Below are positions 37,106-46,047 of a stretch of DNA of 64,000 nt, piece by piece (position 1 is the first letter of the stretch; every line of letters begins with the position of its first letter). A model generated the notes under the pieces. That model was not told where the DNA came from and searched no databases. It worked only from the letters and a program-made list of their open reading frames with translations. The translations under genes and the position numbers were made by a program. The stretch comes from Hylemonella sp. (GTDB lineage Bacteria > Pseudomonadota > Gammaproteobacteria > Burkholderiales > Burkholderiaceae_C): positions 62,001 to 126,000 of the forward strand of contig NZ_JAPZSV010000005.1 in the NCBI RefSeq assembly GCF_027532185.1. Reading direction: 5' to 3'.

Positions 37106-37954
37106 TCAGCGGCGCATGGCCGGCCCCTGGCCACCATCGTCCGCACCGGCGAGCGTCATGCCCATCCAGTCCCGCAGATCCGTCCACATGCGCTGGATCT
37201 CCACATTGCGCGGCGTCAAGCGCGCACTCGGCAGTTCAATTGTTACCACAGGCATGCCCTTGTGCACACCCCCGTAATTACCCAGGGAACCTGGAAAGAC
37301 ACCGAGCTGGTCCAGGTAGAGGCGCCCCAGACGACGCGGTGGCGTCGTGGGGCCGTCGAAGTCGAGGATGCCATAGGGCGCGTGGATGCTGACGATGAGA
37401 TTGGGACGAAAGCGCATCATCTCGTCGTGCAGGAAGCGCGTCTCAGGCTCGCTCAGCGGCTGGCGCCCCGGAAAGCGCCGCGGGTCCTTGCGCGTGCGCA
37501 CCTCCCAGTAGTAGGTGGCATCGCGCTCCCAGTTGGGGGTGGGGAAATTGCGGTTGAGGTCCACGCCATTGGCATTGACGCGACGTGCGGGCTGGTCGAA
37601 CAGGCCATCCGGGTTGAGCGCGGGGATGAAGCGCCAGTGCACCTGCTCGGGCTCGGTCTGCGCCAGGCGGATCCAGTGCAGCGCCACCGCGGCGGAGGAC
37701 AGCTCGTCACCGTGCATGCCGCCAATCACCAGCACGCGCAGACGCGGCATCACGGGCCGAACGTCGCGCACGTAGATCGTGCGCCCGCGTACGCTGCGGC
37801 CCTCGCTCGCCTGCAGCTGGGCCGTCTGGCACAAAGCCCAGCTCACATTGGGCAGACGTGAAAAAAACTCACCACAGGTACGGTCGTTGGCGGCCCCATC
37901 CAGCGTGAACGTCAACGCCGCGACGCCGGCCACCAGGCTTTTCCAGAAACGCAT
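37106..37954 (-). CDS. Secreted M14-family zinc carboxypeptidase / murein amidase-like
   Basis: 282 residues with a signal peptide (MRFWKSLVAGVAALTFTLDG). The M14 zinc site is visible: GGMHGDELSSAAVAL (HxxE), a second histidine in LIVSIHAPYGILDFDG, and the catalytic glutamate in PVVTIELPSARL. NPDGLFDQPARRVNANGVDLNRNFP is the classic substrate-binding stretch. The protein is similar in size and layout to MpaA-type enzymes that cut gamma-D-Glu-DAP bonds in murein peptides. Export suggests action on cell-wall fragments in the periplasm. Confidence 0.85.
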   Translation of the reverse strand: MRFWKSLVAGVAALTFTLDGAANDRTCGEFFSRLPNVSWALCQTAQLQASEGRSVRGRTIYVRDVRPVMPRLRVLVIGGMHGDELSSAAVALHWIRLAQTEPEQVHWRFIPALNPDGLFDQPARRVNANGVDLNRNFPTPNWERDATYYWEVRTRKDPRRFPGRQPLSEPETRFLHDEMMRFRPNLIVSIHAPYGILDFDGPTTPPRRLGRLYLDQLGVFPGSLGNYGGVHKGMPVVTIELPSARLTPRNVEIQRMWTDLRDWMGMTLAGADDGGQGPAMRR

Positions 37955-38032
37955 CGGTCCATTCTATTGCGCAGCACGGCCGCCACGCGCCCCGATACCG
38001 TCATGGCCATACGTTTCATGTACATTGCCGGC

Positions 38033-38551
38033 ATGTCCGTTTCCTCCCCGGAGCGCCGCGCCCAGGCGCCCAGCTTCACCCCCACCGAGTTCCGCGCCGC
38101 CCTGGGCATGTTTGCCACCGGGGTCACCATCGTCACCGCGCGCGCCGCCAACGGCAAGCTCGTGGGCCTGACGGCCAACTCCTTCAACTCCGTCTCGCTG
38201 TCGCCGCCGCTGGTGCTCTGGAGCCTGGCACGCGCCGCCGGCTCCATGGCCGTGTTCAGCGCCGGCTCGCACTACGCCATCAATGTGCTGGCGGCCGACC
38301 AACAGGAACTCGCGCAACGCTTCGCCGCCAAGGGCGTGGACCGCTGGGCCGGCGTGGCCCACAGCGCCGGTGTGGCCGGGGCCCCGCTGCTGGCCGGCGC
38401 TGCGGCCACCTTCGAGTGCTACAACCGCAGCCGCTACGACGAGGGCGACCACGTGATCTTCGTGGGTGAGGTCGAACGGTGCACGCACCGGCCCGAGGCC
38501 TCGCCCCTGCTCTTTCACGGCGGCAAGTTCTACACCGAACATCCGCTCTGA
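38033..38551 (+). CDS. Flavin reductase domain protein
   Basis: 172 residues from the ATG at 38033 (MSVSSPERRAQAPSFTPTEF). A TACATT box ends 6 nt before it, fitting a leaderless message; upstream ATGs at 38003 and 38018 lack ribosome sites too. The fold is the FMN-binding split barrel of the flavin_Reduct/HpaC group: RAALGMFATGVTIVTARA, LVGLTANSFNSVSLSPPLVL, and a C-terminal GKFYTEHPL. Such proteins deliver FMNH2 or reduce flavins for two-component monooxygenases. No partner monooxygenase is adjacent. Confidence 0.88.
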   Translation: MSVSSPERRAQAPSFTPTEFRAALGMFATGVTIVTARAANGKLVGLTANSFNSVSLSPPLVLWSLARAAGSMAVFSAGSHYAINVLAADQQELAQRFAAKGVDRWAGVAHSAGVAGAPLLAGAAATFECYNRSRYDEGDHVIFVGEVERCTHRPEASPLLFHGGKFYTEHPL

Positions 38552-38771
38552 TGTTGCGCACCCCTGGGCTCCGCTCCTTTCGTTCGCTGCGCCAGACGTG
38601 CCAACGCCAGAGGCGCGGGCTCTTCAGTCTGTCCGGGCCTGCGCAGGCAGGCACGGAGCCGCAGCCCTCAGCCCCTTGCAGGGAGCAACACCCGGGGCCC
38701 GGCGAAGCCGGATCCACGGTGTTCTCCGATCAAGCCCCTCCACTCACAACTTCTTTCAGCCGTTGGCGGCG
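38552..38771. other. Intergenic region with repeat-like segments
   Basis: 220 bp without a gene. Segments such as CTCCTTTCGTTCGCTGCGCC and GGGGCCCGGCGAAGCCGGATC have the look of dispersed intergenic repeats in this bacterial group, and there are several small GC-rich hairpins. No promoter or terminator with a T-run was seen. A genome self-search is needed to call it a repeat. Confidence 0.3.
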
Positions 38772-39674
38772 ATGAACCCCGCGATACGCAAAGACCAACT
38801 GGATGGCGTCGCCGCCAGCCTCCTGCTGGCCTGCTGCATGTTCTGGGGCTTCCAGCAGGTGCTGGTCAAGGCCACGCTGCCTGAGTTGCCGCCGATCTAC
38901 CAGGCCGCGCTGCGCTTCGTGGGCGCCACGGTGCTGCTGATGCTCTGGTGCCGCTGGCGTGGTGTCGCGCTGTTCGCGCGCGATGGCACGCTGGCGCCGG
39001 GCCTGCTCGCCGGTGCGCTGTTCGCTGGGGAGTTCGCCTGCCTCTACATCGGCCTGCAGTACACGACCGCCTCCCGCCTCACGGTGTTTCTCTACACCTC
39101 ACCGTTCTGGGTCGCGCTCATCCTGCCCCTGCTCGTGCGCGCTGAGCGGCTACGTGCCCTGCAATGGCTGGGCCTGGGGCTGGCCTTCATCGCCCTGGTG
39201 TTCGCCGTCCGTGAGAGCTTCGTCGCGCCGAACAGCGAAGGCCAGCTGCTGGGCGATCTGCTGGCCCTGTCGGCCGGCCTGGCGTGGGGCCTGACCACGG
39301 TGACCATCCGCGCCAGCCGCTTGAGCCGCTGCTCGGCCGAGAAGCTGCTGTTCTACCAGGTAGCGGTCAGCGCCCTGGTGCTACCCGGGCTTTCGCTGGC
39401 GCTGGGCGAGCGCTGGACGCTGCAGCTCAGTGCCTTTGGCCTCACGTCACTGCTGCTGCAGACCGTGGTGGGGGCCTTTGCCAGCTACCTGGTCTGGATG
39501 TGGATGCTGGGGCGCTACCCGGCCACGAAGATCTCGGCCTTTGCCTTCCTCACGCCGCTATTCGCCCTGCTCTTCGGTGCGCTCTGGCTGGGCGAACCGG
39601 TCACGCCCAGCCTGCTGGCCGCCCTGGCCCTGGTAGCGCTGGGCATCGTGCTGGTGAACCGCAAGCCGGGCTGA
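38772..39674 (+). CDS. EamA/DMT-family transporter
   Basis: 300 residues from the ATG at 38772 (MNPAIRKDQLDGVAASLLLA); the track ORF reads through the intergenic region. Two EamA repeats with ten helices: LACCMFWGFQQVLVKATLPELPP-type start, EFACLYIGLQYTTASRLTVFL, then VGAFASYLVWMWMLGRYPATK and FAFLTPLFALLFGALWLGEP. Inner-membrane exporter of unknown substrate. Its stop lies about 24 nt from the convergent Bug gene. Confidence 0.87.
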   Translation: MNPAIRKDQLDGVAASLLLACCMFWGFQQVLVKATLPELPPIYQAALRFVGATVLLMLWCRWRGVALFARDGTLAPGLLAGALFAGEFACLYIGLQYTTASRLTVFLYTSPFWVALILPLLVRAERLRALQWLGLGLAFIALVFAVRESFVAPNSEGQLLGDLLALSAGLAWGLTTVTIRASRLSRCSAEKLLFYQVAVSALVLPGLSLALGERWTLQLSAFGLTSLLLQTVVGAFASYLVWMWMLGRYPATKISAFAFLTPLFALLFGALWLGEPVTPSLLAALALVALGIVLVNRKPG

Positions 39675-39698
39675 GCCGGCCTGCGCTGCACACACGGG

Positions 39699-40688
39699 TC
39701 AGATCTTGCCCGCCGCCTTGAGCCGGTCGATCGTGGCCTTCTCGGCCGCGTAGGTGCGCTCGGCGTAGGCCGTGTACTCGGCCGTGCTCATGTAGATGCT
39801 GGGCATGTAGAACTTGTCCAGCGTGTCCTGCACGCGCTGGTCTTCCAGCGTCTGGCGGAAGGCGTCGTGGATGACCTTGACCAGGGCCGGGTCCATGTTC
39901 TTCGGGCCGCCAATGCCGAAGGGCGATTCGGTCACCGTGTCCCAGCCGCTTTCCTTGACCGTGGGCACATCGGGGAAGGCCTTGTTGCGTTTGCTGCCCA
40001 GGGTGGCCAGCAGGTTCAAGGTACCGGCGCGCACATGCGGCGCGAATTCGGTGGTGCCGCTCATGAGCGGAATGTGCCCGCCGAGGATGGCCTGCAGGAT
40101 CTCGGCCGAGCCCTTGTAGGGAATGTCCTGCAGCACGATGCCGGCCTTGGCCGCGAACTCCTCGATGGCCAGGTGCGGCGTCGTGCCCGTGCCCGTGTGG
40201 CCGTAGTTCACCTTGCCTGGATTGGCCTTCGCGTAGGCGACCATCTCCTTGAGCGTCTTGTAGGGCGCGTCGGGCCGGGCCGCCAGGCCGAAGGTGTAGC
40301 CCGTGAGGCAGACGATGTGGGTGATGTCCTTGACCGGATCGAAGGACGTCTTCTGCATGTGCGGGATGCGGTAGATGCCCAGGGGCAGCTGGGTCAGCGT
40401 GTAGCCGTCGGGCTTGGCCTGCACCATGGCGGCCGCGCCCAGCGTGCCGCCGGCGCCCGGCTTGTTCTCGACGATCACCGTCCCGCCGAGGGCACGGCCC
40501 GCGGCCTCGCCGAAGGCGCGCATCACGGCGTCGCTGCTGCCGCCCGTGGGCCAGGGCGCGATCAGGGTGATGGGGCGGTTGGGGTATTTGTCCTGGGCCA
40601 GGGCCCAGGGGCTGACCAGGGCGGGCGCGGCCGCGAGTGCGGCGCTGCGCGTGATGAGCTGGCGGCGGTTGAGGCGTGAGGTTCCCAT
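39699..40688 (-). CDS. Bug-family tripartite tricarboxylate transporter substrate-binding protein
   Basis: 329 residues from the ATG at 40688 with an AAGGAGA ribosome site. The signal has a twin-arginine look (NRRQLITRSAALAAAPALVS, cleavage near WALAQ). The mature protein has the Bug pattern: ITLIAPWPTGGSSDAVMRAF, VIVENKPGAGGTLGAA, and SFDPVKDITHIVCLT, then YGHTGTGTTPHLAIEEF. It binds an unknown, probably carboxylic, ligand in the periplasm. No TctAB permease is adjacent. It is divergent from the TfoX-N gene, with a 10-bp palindrome CACCTAGGTG between them. Confidence 0.93.
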   Translation of the reverse strand: MGTSRLNRRQLITRSAALAAAPALVSPWALAQDKYPNRPITLIAPWPTGGSSDAVMRAFGEAAGRALGGTVIVENKPGAGGTLGAAAMVQAKPDGYTLTQLPLGIYRIPHMQKTSFDPVKDITHIVCLTGYTFGLAARPDAPYKTLKEMVAYAKANPGKVNYGHTGTGTTPHLAIEEFAAKAGIVLQDIPYKGSAEILQAILGGHIPLMSGTTEFAPHVRAGTLNLLATLGSKRNKAFPDVPTVKESGWDTVTESPFGIGGPKNMDPALVKVIHDAFRQTLEDQRVQDTLDKFYMPSIYMSTAEYTAYAERTYAAEKATIDRLKAAGKI

Positions 40689-40743
40689 GCTTGTCTCCTT
40701 GTAATGCAGTCTCATTGTGGGGCGCAGCGCAAGCCGGTGCTGT

Positions 40744-40753
40744 CACCTAGGTG
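40744..40753. promoter_or_regulatory. Palindrome CACCTAGGTG
   Basis: A perfect 10-bp palindrome between the Bug receptor and TfoX-N genes, placed as an operator would be. No regulator is adjacent. Confidence 0.3.
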
Positions 40754-40821
40754 GCGCGACGCGCTGTCGTTATAGTTCGTCCAGAGCCTCAGCCCCGAGT
40801 AGCCCCAGAGAGCCACAGGTC

Positions 40822-41175
40822 ATGCCGCAGCGCAGCGAATTTCTGGATTTCGTCATCGGCCAGATGGCGGGGCTGGGGGTGATCACGGCGCGCGCCATGT
40901 TCGGCGGCCATGGCCTGTACTGCAACGGCCTCTTCATCGCCATCATCGCCGACGAACAGCTCTACTTCAAGGCCGATGCGCAGAGCCAGCCGCGCTTTGA
41001 AGCTGCCGGTCTGCAACGCTTCCAGTACCAGGCCCGCGGCAAGACCGTGCAGCTCATGTACTACGAAGCGCCGACCGAGGTCTACGACGACACCCGGGCC
41101 ATGAGCGACTGGGGCCAGCTCGCGCTGGCCGCCGCCGTGCGGGCCCGGCGTCCGGCACGCAAGAAGAGCCACTGA
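40822..41175 (+). CDS. TfoX N-terminal domain protein
   Basis: 117 residues from the ATG at 40822. The TfoX_N signature is clear: ITARAMFGGHGLYCNGLFIAIIADEQLYFKAD, then FQYQARGKTVQLMYYEAP. It lacks the C-terminal helix-hairpin-helix half of full TfoX/Sxy, the competence regulator; stand-alone TfoX_N proteins are common and of uncertain function. The C-terminus is basic (RARRPARKKSH), which would allow nucleic-acid contact. It is not adjacent to other competence genes, although comM is in this window 25 kb away. Confidence 0.87.
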   Translation: MPQRSEFLDFVIGQMAGLGVITARAMFGGHGLYCNGLFIAIIADEQLYFKADAQSQPRFEAAGLQRFQYQARGKTVQLMYYEAPTEVYDDTRAMSDWGQLALAAAVRARRPARKKSH

Positions 41176-41187
41176 AACTATGCGACG

Positions 41188-42438
41188 CTAGACGATGCCC
41201 GCGCTGCGCAGAGCGGCAATGCGCGCCGCGTCCAGCCCGAGCTCGGCCAGCACCTCGTCCGTGTGCTCGCCCAGCGTGGGTGCCGCACGGCGCAGCACCG
41301 GCGGCGTGGCACTCAGGCGCAGCGGGCTGGCCACGCTGCGGATCGCGGGCACGCCCTCGGCCGCCACGGCCGGCTCGGAACGCGGCTGCTCGATGGCCAG
41401 GGCACGCGAGCGCACCTGGGCATCGGCAAAGGCCTGGGCGATGTCGTTGATCGGCCCGCAGGGCACCGCCTTGTGCTCGAGCGCGTTGATCCACTCAGCT
41501 GTGGTGCGCGTGCGCGTGATGGCCATGAGCTGCGGCACCAGCTCTTCGCGGTGCGCCACGCGCTGCGGATTGGTGGCGTAACGCGCATCCTGCGCCAGCG
41601 CAGGATGCCCCGCCACCTCGCAGAAGCGCGCAAACTGCCCGTCGTTCCCGATGGCCAGCAGCATAGCGCCGTCTTTCGTGGGCATGTCCTGGTAGGGCAC
41701 GAGGCTGGGGTGGCTGTTGCCCTGGCGCTGCGGCACCTGACCGGTGTTGAGAAAGCCGCCAGCCTGGTTGGCCAGGATGGCCATGCCCACGTCCAACAGG
41801 GACATGTCGATGTGCTGCCCCTCACCTGTGCGATGGCGCACTTCCAGTGCCGCGAGGATGGCCGTGGCCGCGTAGACACCGGTGAAAAGATCGGTCAGCG
41901 CTACGCCCACACGCTGCGGACCGCCGCCGGGCACCTCGTCCGGGCGGCCGGTGATACTCATCATGCCGCTCATGGCCTGCACCATAAGGTCATACCCCGC
42001 GCGCTCGGCGTAGGGGCCGTCCTGACCAAAACCGGTGACCGAGCAGTAGATGAGTTTCGGGTTGACCTGCTTCAGGCTTGCATAGTCCAGGCCGTAGTGC
42101 GCCAGCCCCCCGACCTTGAAGTTCTCCACCAGCACATCGCTCTGCTCCGCGAGCTGCCGGATCAGGGCCTGCCCCTCGGGCTTGGCGATATCCACCGTGA
42201 TGGAGCGCTTGTTGCGGTTGGCGCAGGTGTAGTAGGCCGCGTGTTCCGTGTCATGTCCCTCGGCATCCTTGAGGAAGGGTGGCCCCCAGTGGCGCGTGTC
42301 GTCGCCGCTGCCCGGACGCTCGATCTTCACCACGTCAGCGCCCAGATCGGCCAGGATCTGTGTGCACCAGGGGCCCGCGAGCACGCGGGACAGGTCCAGC
42401 ACCTTGATATGCGGGAGGGCGGCGGGTTTATTGCTCAT
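41188..42438 (-). CDS. CaiB/BaiF (class III) CoA-transferase
   Basis: 416 residues from the ATG at 42438 (MSNKPAALPHIKVLDLSRVL); a start 33 nt upstream is possible. Family III CoA-transferase marks: VLDLSRVLAGPWCTQILADLGADVVKIERP at the N-terminus, GYDLMVQAMSGMMSITG around the catalytic aspartate, and GPINDIAQAFADAQV. Location just downstream of gcdH suggests a glutarate CoA-transferase (SUGCT-like) that activates glutarate before oxidation by GcdH; this is inference from context. A large stem-loop lies in the 154 nt between the two genes. Confidence 0.88.
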   Translation of the reverse strand: MSNKPAALPHIKVLDLSRVLAGPWCTQILADLGADVVKIERPGSGDDTRHWGPPFLKDAEGHDTEHAAYYTCANRNKRSITVDIAKPEGQALIRQLAEQSDVLVENFKVGGLAHYGLDYASLKQVNPKLIYCSVTGFGQDGPYAERAGYDLMVQAMSGMMSITGRPDEVPGGGPQRVGVALTDLFTGVYAATAILAALEVRHRTGEGQHIDMSLLDVGMAILANQAGGFLNTGQVPQRQGNSHPSLVPYQDMPTKDGAMLLAIGNDGQFARFCEVAGHPALAQDARYATNPQRVAHREELVPQLMAITRTRTTAEWINALEHKAVPCGPINDIAQAFADAQVRSRALAIEQPRSEPAVAAEGVPAIRSVASPLRLSATPPVLRRAAPTLGEHTDEVLAELGLDAARIAALRSAGIV

Positions 42439-42478
42439 ACTGTCTTTTCGTTCATTCGTTGCGCTTGTCATCCTTGCC

Positions 42479-42556
42479 GCTGAGTTGGGGTTGGGGCGGC
42501 GGCCGATTTGGCAAAGCGCAGCGCCTATGAGGCCGCCGTCCCAAGCCCAACTCAGC
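42479..42556. repeat. 26-bp inverted repeat between gcdH and the CoA-transferase gene
   Basis: Left arm 42479-42504 and right arm 42531-42556 match at 24 of 26 positions; the arms begin GCTGAGTTGGG and end CGGCGGCC, with a 26-nt spacer. Transcribed, it would form a very stable hairpin in the gcdH-to-CoA-transferase interval, with no T-run on either strand. It could be an mRNA-stability or processing element, or a mobile-repeat remnant. Confidence 0.7.
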
Positions 42557-42592
42557 CGCCCACCAAGTCTCGCAAACAGTGCGAACGGAAAC

Positions 42593-43789
42593 TCAGTTCG
42601 CGAACGCCGAAATCCCCGTCTGGGCGCGACCGAGGATCAGCGCGTGGATGTCGTGCGTGCCCTCGTAGGTGTTCACGACTTCCAGGTTCACGAGGTGACG
42701 CGCCACGCCGAACTCGTCGCTGATGCCGTTGCCGCCCATCATGTCGCGCGCCAGGCGTGCAATGTCCAGGGCCTTGCCGCAGGAGTTGCGCTTGAGGATG
42801 GAGGTGATCTCCACCGCGGCCGTGCCCTCGTCCTTCATGCGACCGAGGCGCAGGCAGCCCTGCAGGCCCAGCGCGATCTCGGTCTGCATGTCGGCCAGCT
42901 TCTTCTGGATCAGCTGGTTGGCGGCCAGCGGGCGGCCGAACTGCTTGCGGTCCAGCACGTACTGACGCGCGCGGAACCAGCAGTCTTCGGCCGCGCCTAA
43001 AGCGCCCCAGGCGATGCCATAGCGCGCCGAGTTCAAACAGGTGAAGGGGCCCTTGAGCCCTTGGATCTCGGGGAAGGCGTTTTCCTCGGGGCAGAACACG
43101 TTGTCCATCACGATCTCACCGGTGATGGAAGCACGCAGGCCCACCTTGCCATGCACGGCTGGGGCGCTCAGGCCCTTCATGCCCTTTTCGAGGACAAAGC
43201 CGCGGATCGGGCCCACGGCGCCGCTCTCACTGACCTCCTTGGCCCAGACCACGAAGACGTCGGCGATCGGGCTGTTGGAGATCCACATCTTGTTGCCGGT
43301 CAGCTTGTAGCCACCGGCCGTCTTCTGCGCGCGCGTGATCATGGAATTGGGATCGGAACCATGGTCGGGCTCGGTCAGGCCGAAGCAGCCGATCCATTCG
43401 CCGGTGGCGAGCTTGGGCAAGAACTTCTGCTTCTGCGCCTCGCTGCCGAATTCGTAGATCGGCACCATGACCAGCGAGGACTGCACACTCATCATGGAAC
43501 GGTAGCCCGAGTCGATGCGCTCGACCTCGCGGGCAATCAGGCCGTAGGCGACATAGTTCAGACCCGGGCCGCCGTATTGCTCCGGGATGGTCGGGCCCAG
43601 CAGGCCCAGGGCGCCCATCTCGCGGAAGATGGTCGGGTCGGTCTTCTCGTGACGGAAGGCTTCGAGCACGCGCGCGCCCAGGCGGTCCTGGCAGTAGGCG
43701 GCCGCAGCGTCACGCACCATGCGCTCGTCGTCGCTGAGCTGCTGGTCCAGCAGAAAGGGGTCATTCCATTGAAAAGCGGCCTTGGCCAT
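42593..43789 (-). CDS. gcdH: Glutaryl-CoA dehydrogenase
   Basis: 398 residues from the ATG at 43789 with AGGAGC before it. It oxidises and decarboxylates glutaryl-CoA to crotonyl-CoA, with FAD and an electron-transfer flavoprotein. Acyl-CoA dehydrogenase marks: [35 protein letters not shown], and the catalytic base in [22 protein letters not shown]. The Arg/Ser region [16 protein letters not shown] is typical of GcdH rather than other acyl-CoA dehydrogenases. A divergent LysR gene and the downstream CaiB/BaiF gene complete a lysine/glutarate degradation unit. Confidence 0.94.
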   Translation of the reverse strand: MAKAAFQWNDPFLLDQQLSDDERMVRDAAAAYCQDRLGARVLEAFRHEKTDPTIFREMGALGLLGPTIPEQYGGPGLNYVAYGLIAREVERIDSGYRSMMSVQSSLVMVPIYEFGSEAQKQKFLPKLATGEWIGCFGLTEPDHGSDPNSMITRAQKTAGGYKLTGNKMWISNSPIADVFVVWAKEVSESGAVGPIRGFVLEKGMKGLSAPAVHGKVGLRASITGEIVMDNVFCPEENAFPEIQGLKGPFTCLNSARYGIAWGALGAAEDCWFRARQYVLDRKQFGRPLAANQLIQKKLADMQTEIALGLQGCLRLGRMKDEGTAAVEITSILKRNSCGKALDIARLARDMMGGNGISDEFGVARHLVNLEVVNTYEGTHDIHALILGRAQTGISAFAN

Positions 43790-43873
43790 GGTGGTGCTCC
43801 TGAAAACTTTGCGCATCGTACGCCCCGACCCCAAGACCCGCAAACGAGAATTTCGCACCAAGATATGATGAAT

Positions 43874-43888
43874 CCTCATTTATTGAGG
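43874..43888. promoter_or_regulatory. LysR-type box between gcdH and its regulator
   Basis: CCTCA-TTTAT-TGAGG is a perfect dyad within a T-N11-A frame, in the 159-bp divergent region. It is the best candidate binding site for the neighbouring LysR protein. Confidence 0.55.
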
Positions 43889-43948
43889 GCTGGCCTGTCC
43901 GCGAAGATAGTGGCCCGACCTCGTTTATTTGTGTAGCTTACGCACATC

Positions 43949-44845
43949 ATGCGCCGCAAGATTCCCTCGCTCCAGGCCCTGGCCTGCTTCGATGCCGCCG
44001 CCCGGCACGAGAGCTACACACGCGCCGCGCAGGAGCTGGCGCTGACGCAAAGCGCGGTCTCGCGCCAGATCGGCGCGCTGGAGGACTACCTGGGCCTGGC
44101 CCTGTTCCGCCGCACACGTCATGGCGTGGCGCTCACGCCCGAAGGGGCCGACTACGCGCGCCAGATCGCGCCGCGCCTGCAGGCGCTGGAACGCGACACG
44201 CTGGACGCCATGTCGCGCCAGGGCACGGTCGGCAGCATTTCGCTGGCTGCTGTGCCCACCTTCGCCACGCGCTGGCTCGTGCCGCGCCTGCCTGCACTGG
44301 CCGCCGAGCACCCGGAGCTGCTGGTGCACATCGAGACGCGCACCCGCCCCTTTCTCTTCGCCGACACCAGCTTCGACGCCGCGCTTTACTCGGGCACGGC
44401 CGAGCAGGTGGCCAACTGGGCCGGCACACGCGCCGTGCGGCTGATCGAGGAAGAAGTGGTGCCCGTTTGCGCGCCGGCGCTGCTGGGCCCGCGCAAGCGT
44501 CTGCAACCGCGCGATCTGCCCGGCCTGCCCCTGCTGCAGCAGAGCACCCGCCCCGAGGCCTGGCGCCAATGGTTCGAGGCGATGGGGGTCGACGCGCCGT
44601 CTGCGCTGTCGGGCCCGCGCTACGAGCTCTACTCCATGACCGCTGCCGCGGCCGCGCAAGGTCTGGGGCTGGCCCTGGTGCCGCGCCTGCTGATCGAGCC
44701 CGAGCTGGCACGCGGCGAGCTCGTGGTGGCCTGCGCCAGGCCGCTCAAGAGCGGGCGCAGCTACTGGCTGGTGCTGCCTGAGCGCGGTGAGCCCCGGCCC
44801 GCGCTGGCCCGCTTTGCGGCCTGGCTGCAGCGCGCCGCAGCCTGA
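43949..44845 (+). CDS. LysR-family regulator (GcvA-like), probable regulator of gcdH
   Basis: 298 residues. The DNA-binding helix is ESYTRAAQELALTQSAVSRQIGALEDYLGL and the start (MRRKIPSLQALACFDAAARH) is typical of GcvA/AmpR-like LysR proteins. The effector domain includes LAAVPTFATRWLVPRLPAL. It is divergent from gcdH with a LysR-type dyad between, the usual design for GcdR-like control of glutaryl-CoA dehydrogenase. The functional link is inferred from position. Confidence 0.9.
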   Translation: MRRKIPSLQALACFDAAARHESYTRAAQELALTQSAVSRQIGALEDYLGLALFRRTRHGVALTPEGADYARQIAPRLQALERDTLDAMSRQGTVGSISLAAVPTFATRWLVPRLPALAAEHPELLVHIETRTRPFLFADTSFDAALYSGTAEQVANWAGTRAVRLIEEEVVPVCAPALLGPRKRLQPRDLPGLPLLQQSTRPEAWRQWFEAMGVDAPSALSGPRYELYSMTAAAAAQGLGLALVPRLLIEPELARGELVVACARPLKSGRSYWLVLPERGEPRPALARFAAWLQRAAA

Positions 44846-44848
44846 GTC

Positions 44849-46006
44849 TCAGGCTTCCTCGATGCGGTTGCGTCCGTTCTGCTTGGCCTGATAGAGCGCG
44901 CCGTCGGCGGCCGCGATGACTTCCTCGCGCGTGGCTTCGTCGGCAGGCACCCTCGTGTGCAGGCCGATGCTGACGGTCAGCGGCATCTGCTTGCCCGCCA
45001 GCGAGACCGCCTGCAGCTGCTCCACGGCGCGGCGCAGCTGTTCGGCCAGCTTGCGTGCACCGCCGATGCCTGTGTCCGGCAGCAGGGCGATGAATTCCTC
45101 ACCGCCCCAGCGGCCCACGACGTCCTGGCCGCGCAGGCGCTCGATCAGGCAAGCCCCGATTTCGCGCAAGGCGACATCGCCCGACAGATGGCCGTGCGTG
45201 TCGTTGATGCGCTTGAAGTGATCGACGTCGATGAGCAGCAGCGTGAGCGCCGCCTGACGGCGCCCGTGCAGGGCCAACTGCTGGTCCAGCAGCCGCTGTA
45301 CCGCGCGCCGGTTCGCCAGACCCGTGAGCTCGTCCTGCAGTGCCAAGGTGCGGTTGAGCGCATCCGTGCGCTCCTTCGTCATCATCACCAGGCCCAGGCC
45401 GACCAGCAGCAAGGTCAGCACGCCGGCCAACAGCACCGCGGTGTGCTCGGGCCGGGATTCCATCAGGTTGCCCAGCTGCGTGGTGCCGCTCGCCAGTGCG
45501 AGCAGACGTGCCAGCAAGGCCAGCAGGATGAGCAGCAGGCCCGCGAGCACGAAGTACTGGCCCCGACCCGACGTCTGACGCCGCCGGCTGAGCATCAGTT
45601 GCATGAGGAGCAGGACTTCGAGCGTGACGGCGCCGGTGGCCATGGCAGGCCGCAGGGGCTCTGGCGCCGGAACGAGCTGCATCAGACCCAGGGCCAGACC
45701 CATCAGGGCCACGGGGCTCCAGAGCAACAGGCGGCGCGGAGCACGCTGCTGGAACACGCACAGCCCCTCCCCGAACCAGGCAAAGCAAGCGACCAGCAGG
45801 GTGTTGCCCAGCACCACGGACCACCAGTTGTCGATCTGCCCACGCAGACCGAACAAGGCCATCGTCAGGACAATCATGCCCATGCCGGCGGCCCAGTGAC
45901 GCATGGGGTCGCGCCGATCGCCCCGGACCATGAGCGCCATGCTCACGCCCAGGGCCGCCGCCATCAGCAGCATGACGACCAACAGCGTCGGGGTGTGCAA
46001 GGCCAT
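44849..46006 (-). CDS. Membrane diguanylate cyclase (GGDEF), copy A
   Basis: 385 residues from the ATG at 46006 (MALHTPTLLVVMLLMAAA); the 486-aa track ORF extends into the neighbouring copy. About six or seven membrane helices cover residues 1-220, then a GGDEF domain with LIDVDHFKRINDTHGHLSGD, the active loop RWGGEEFIALL, and an RxxD inhibitory site (RGQD) five residues before it. It should make c-di-GMP from GTP under product feedback. It lies 41 nt after a second, related gene, a tandem duplication. Confidence 0.9.
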   Translation of the reverse strand: MALHTPTLLVVMLLMAAALGVSMALMVRGDRRDPMRHWAAGMGMIVLTMALFGLRGQIDNWWSVVLGNTLLVACFAWFGEGLCVFQQRAPRRLLLWSPVALMGLALGLMQLVPAPEPLRPAMATGAVTLEVLLLMQLMLSRRRQTSGRGQYFVLAGLLLILLALLARLLALASGTTQLGNLMESRPEHTAVLLAGVLTLLLVGLGLVMMTKERTDALNRTLALQDELTGLANRRAVQRLLDQQLALHGRRQAALTLLLIDVDHFKRINDTHGHLSGDVALREIGACLIERLRGQDVVGRWGGEEFIALLPDTGIGGARKLAEQLRRAVEQLQAVSLAGKQMPLTVSIGLHTRVPADEATREEVIAAADGALYQAKQNGRNRIEEA

Positions 46007-46047
46007 GGATCCATTATTCCCATCGCATCTCGCGATGCCAAGCCGCG

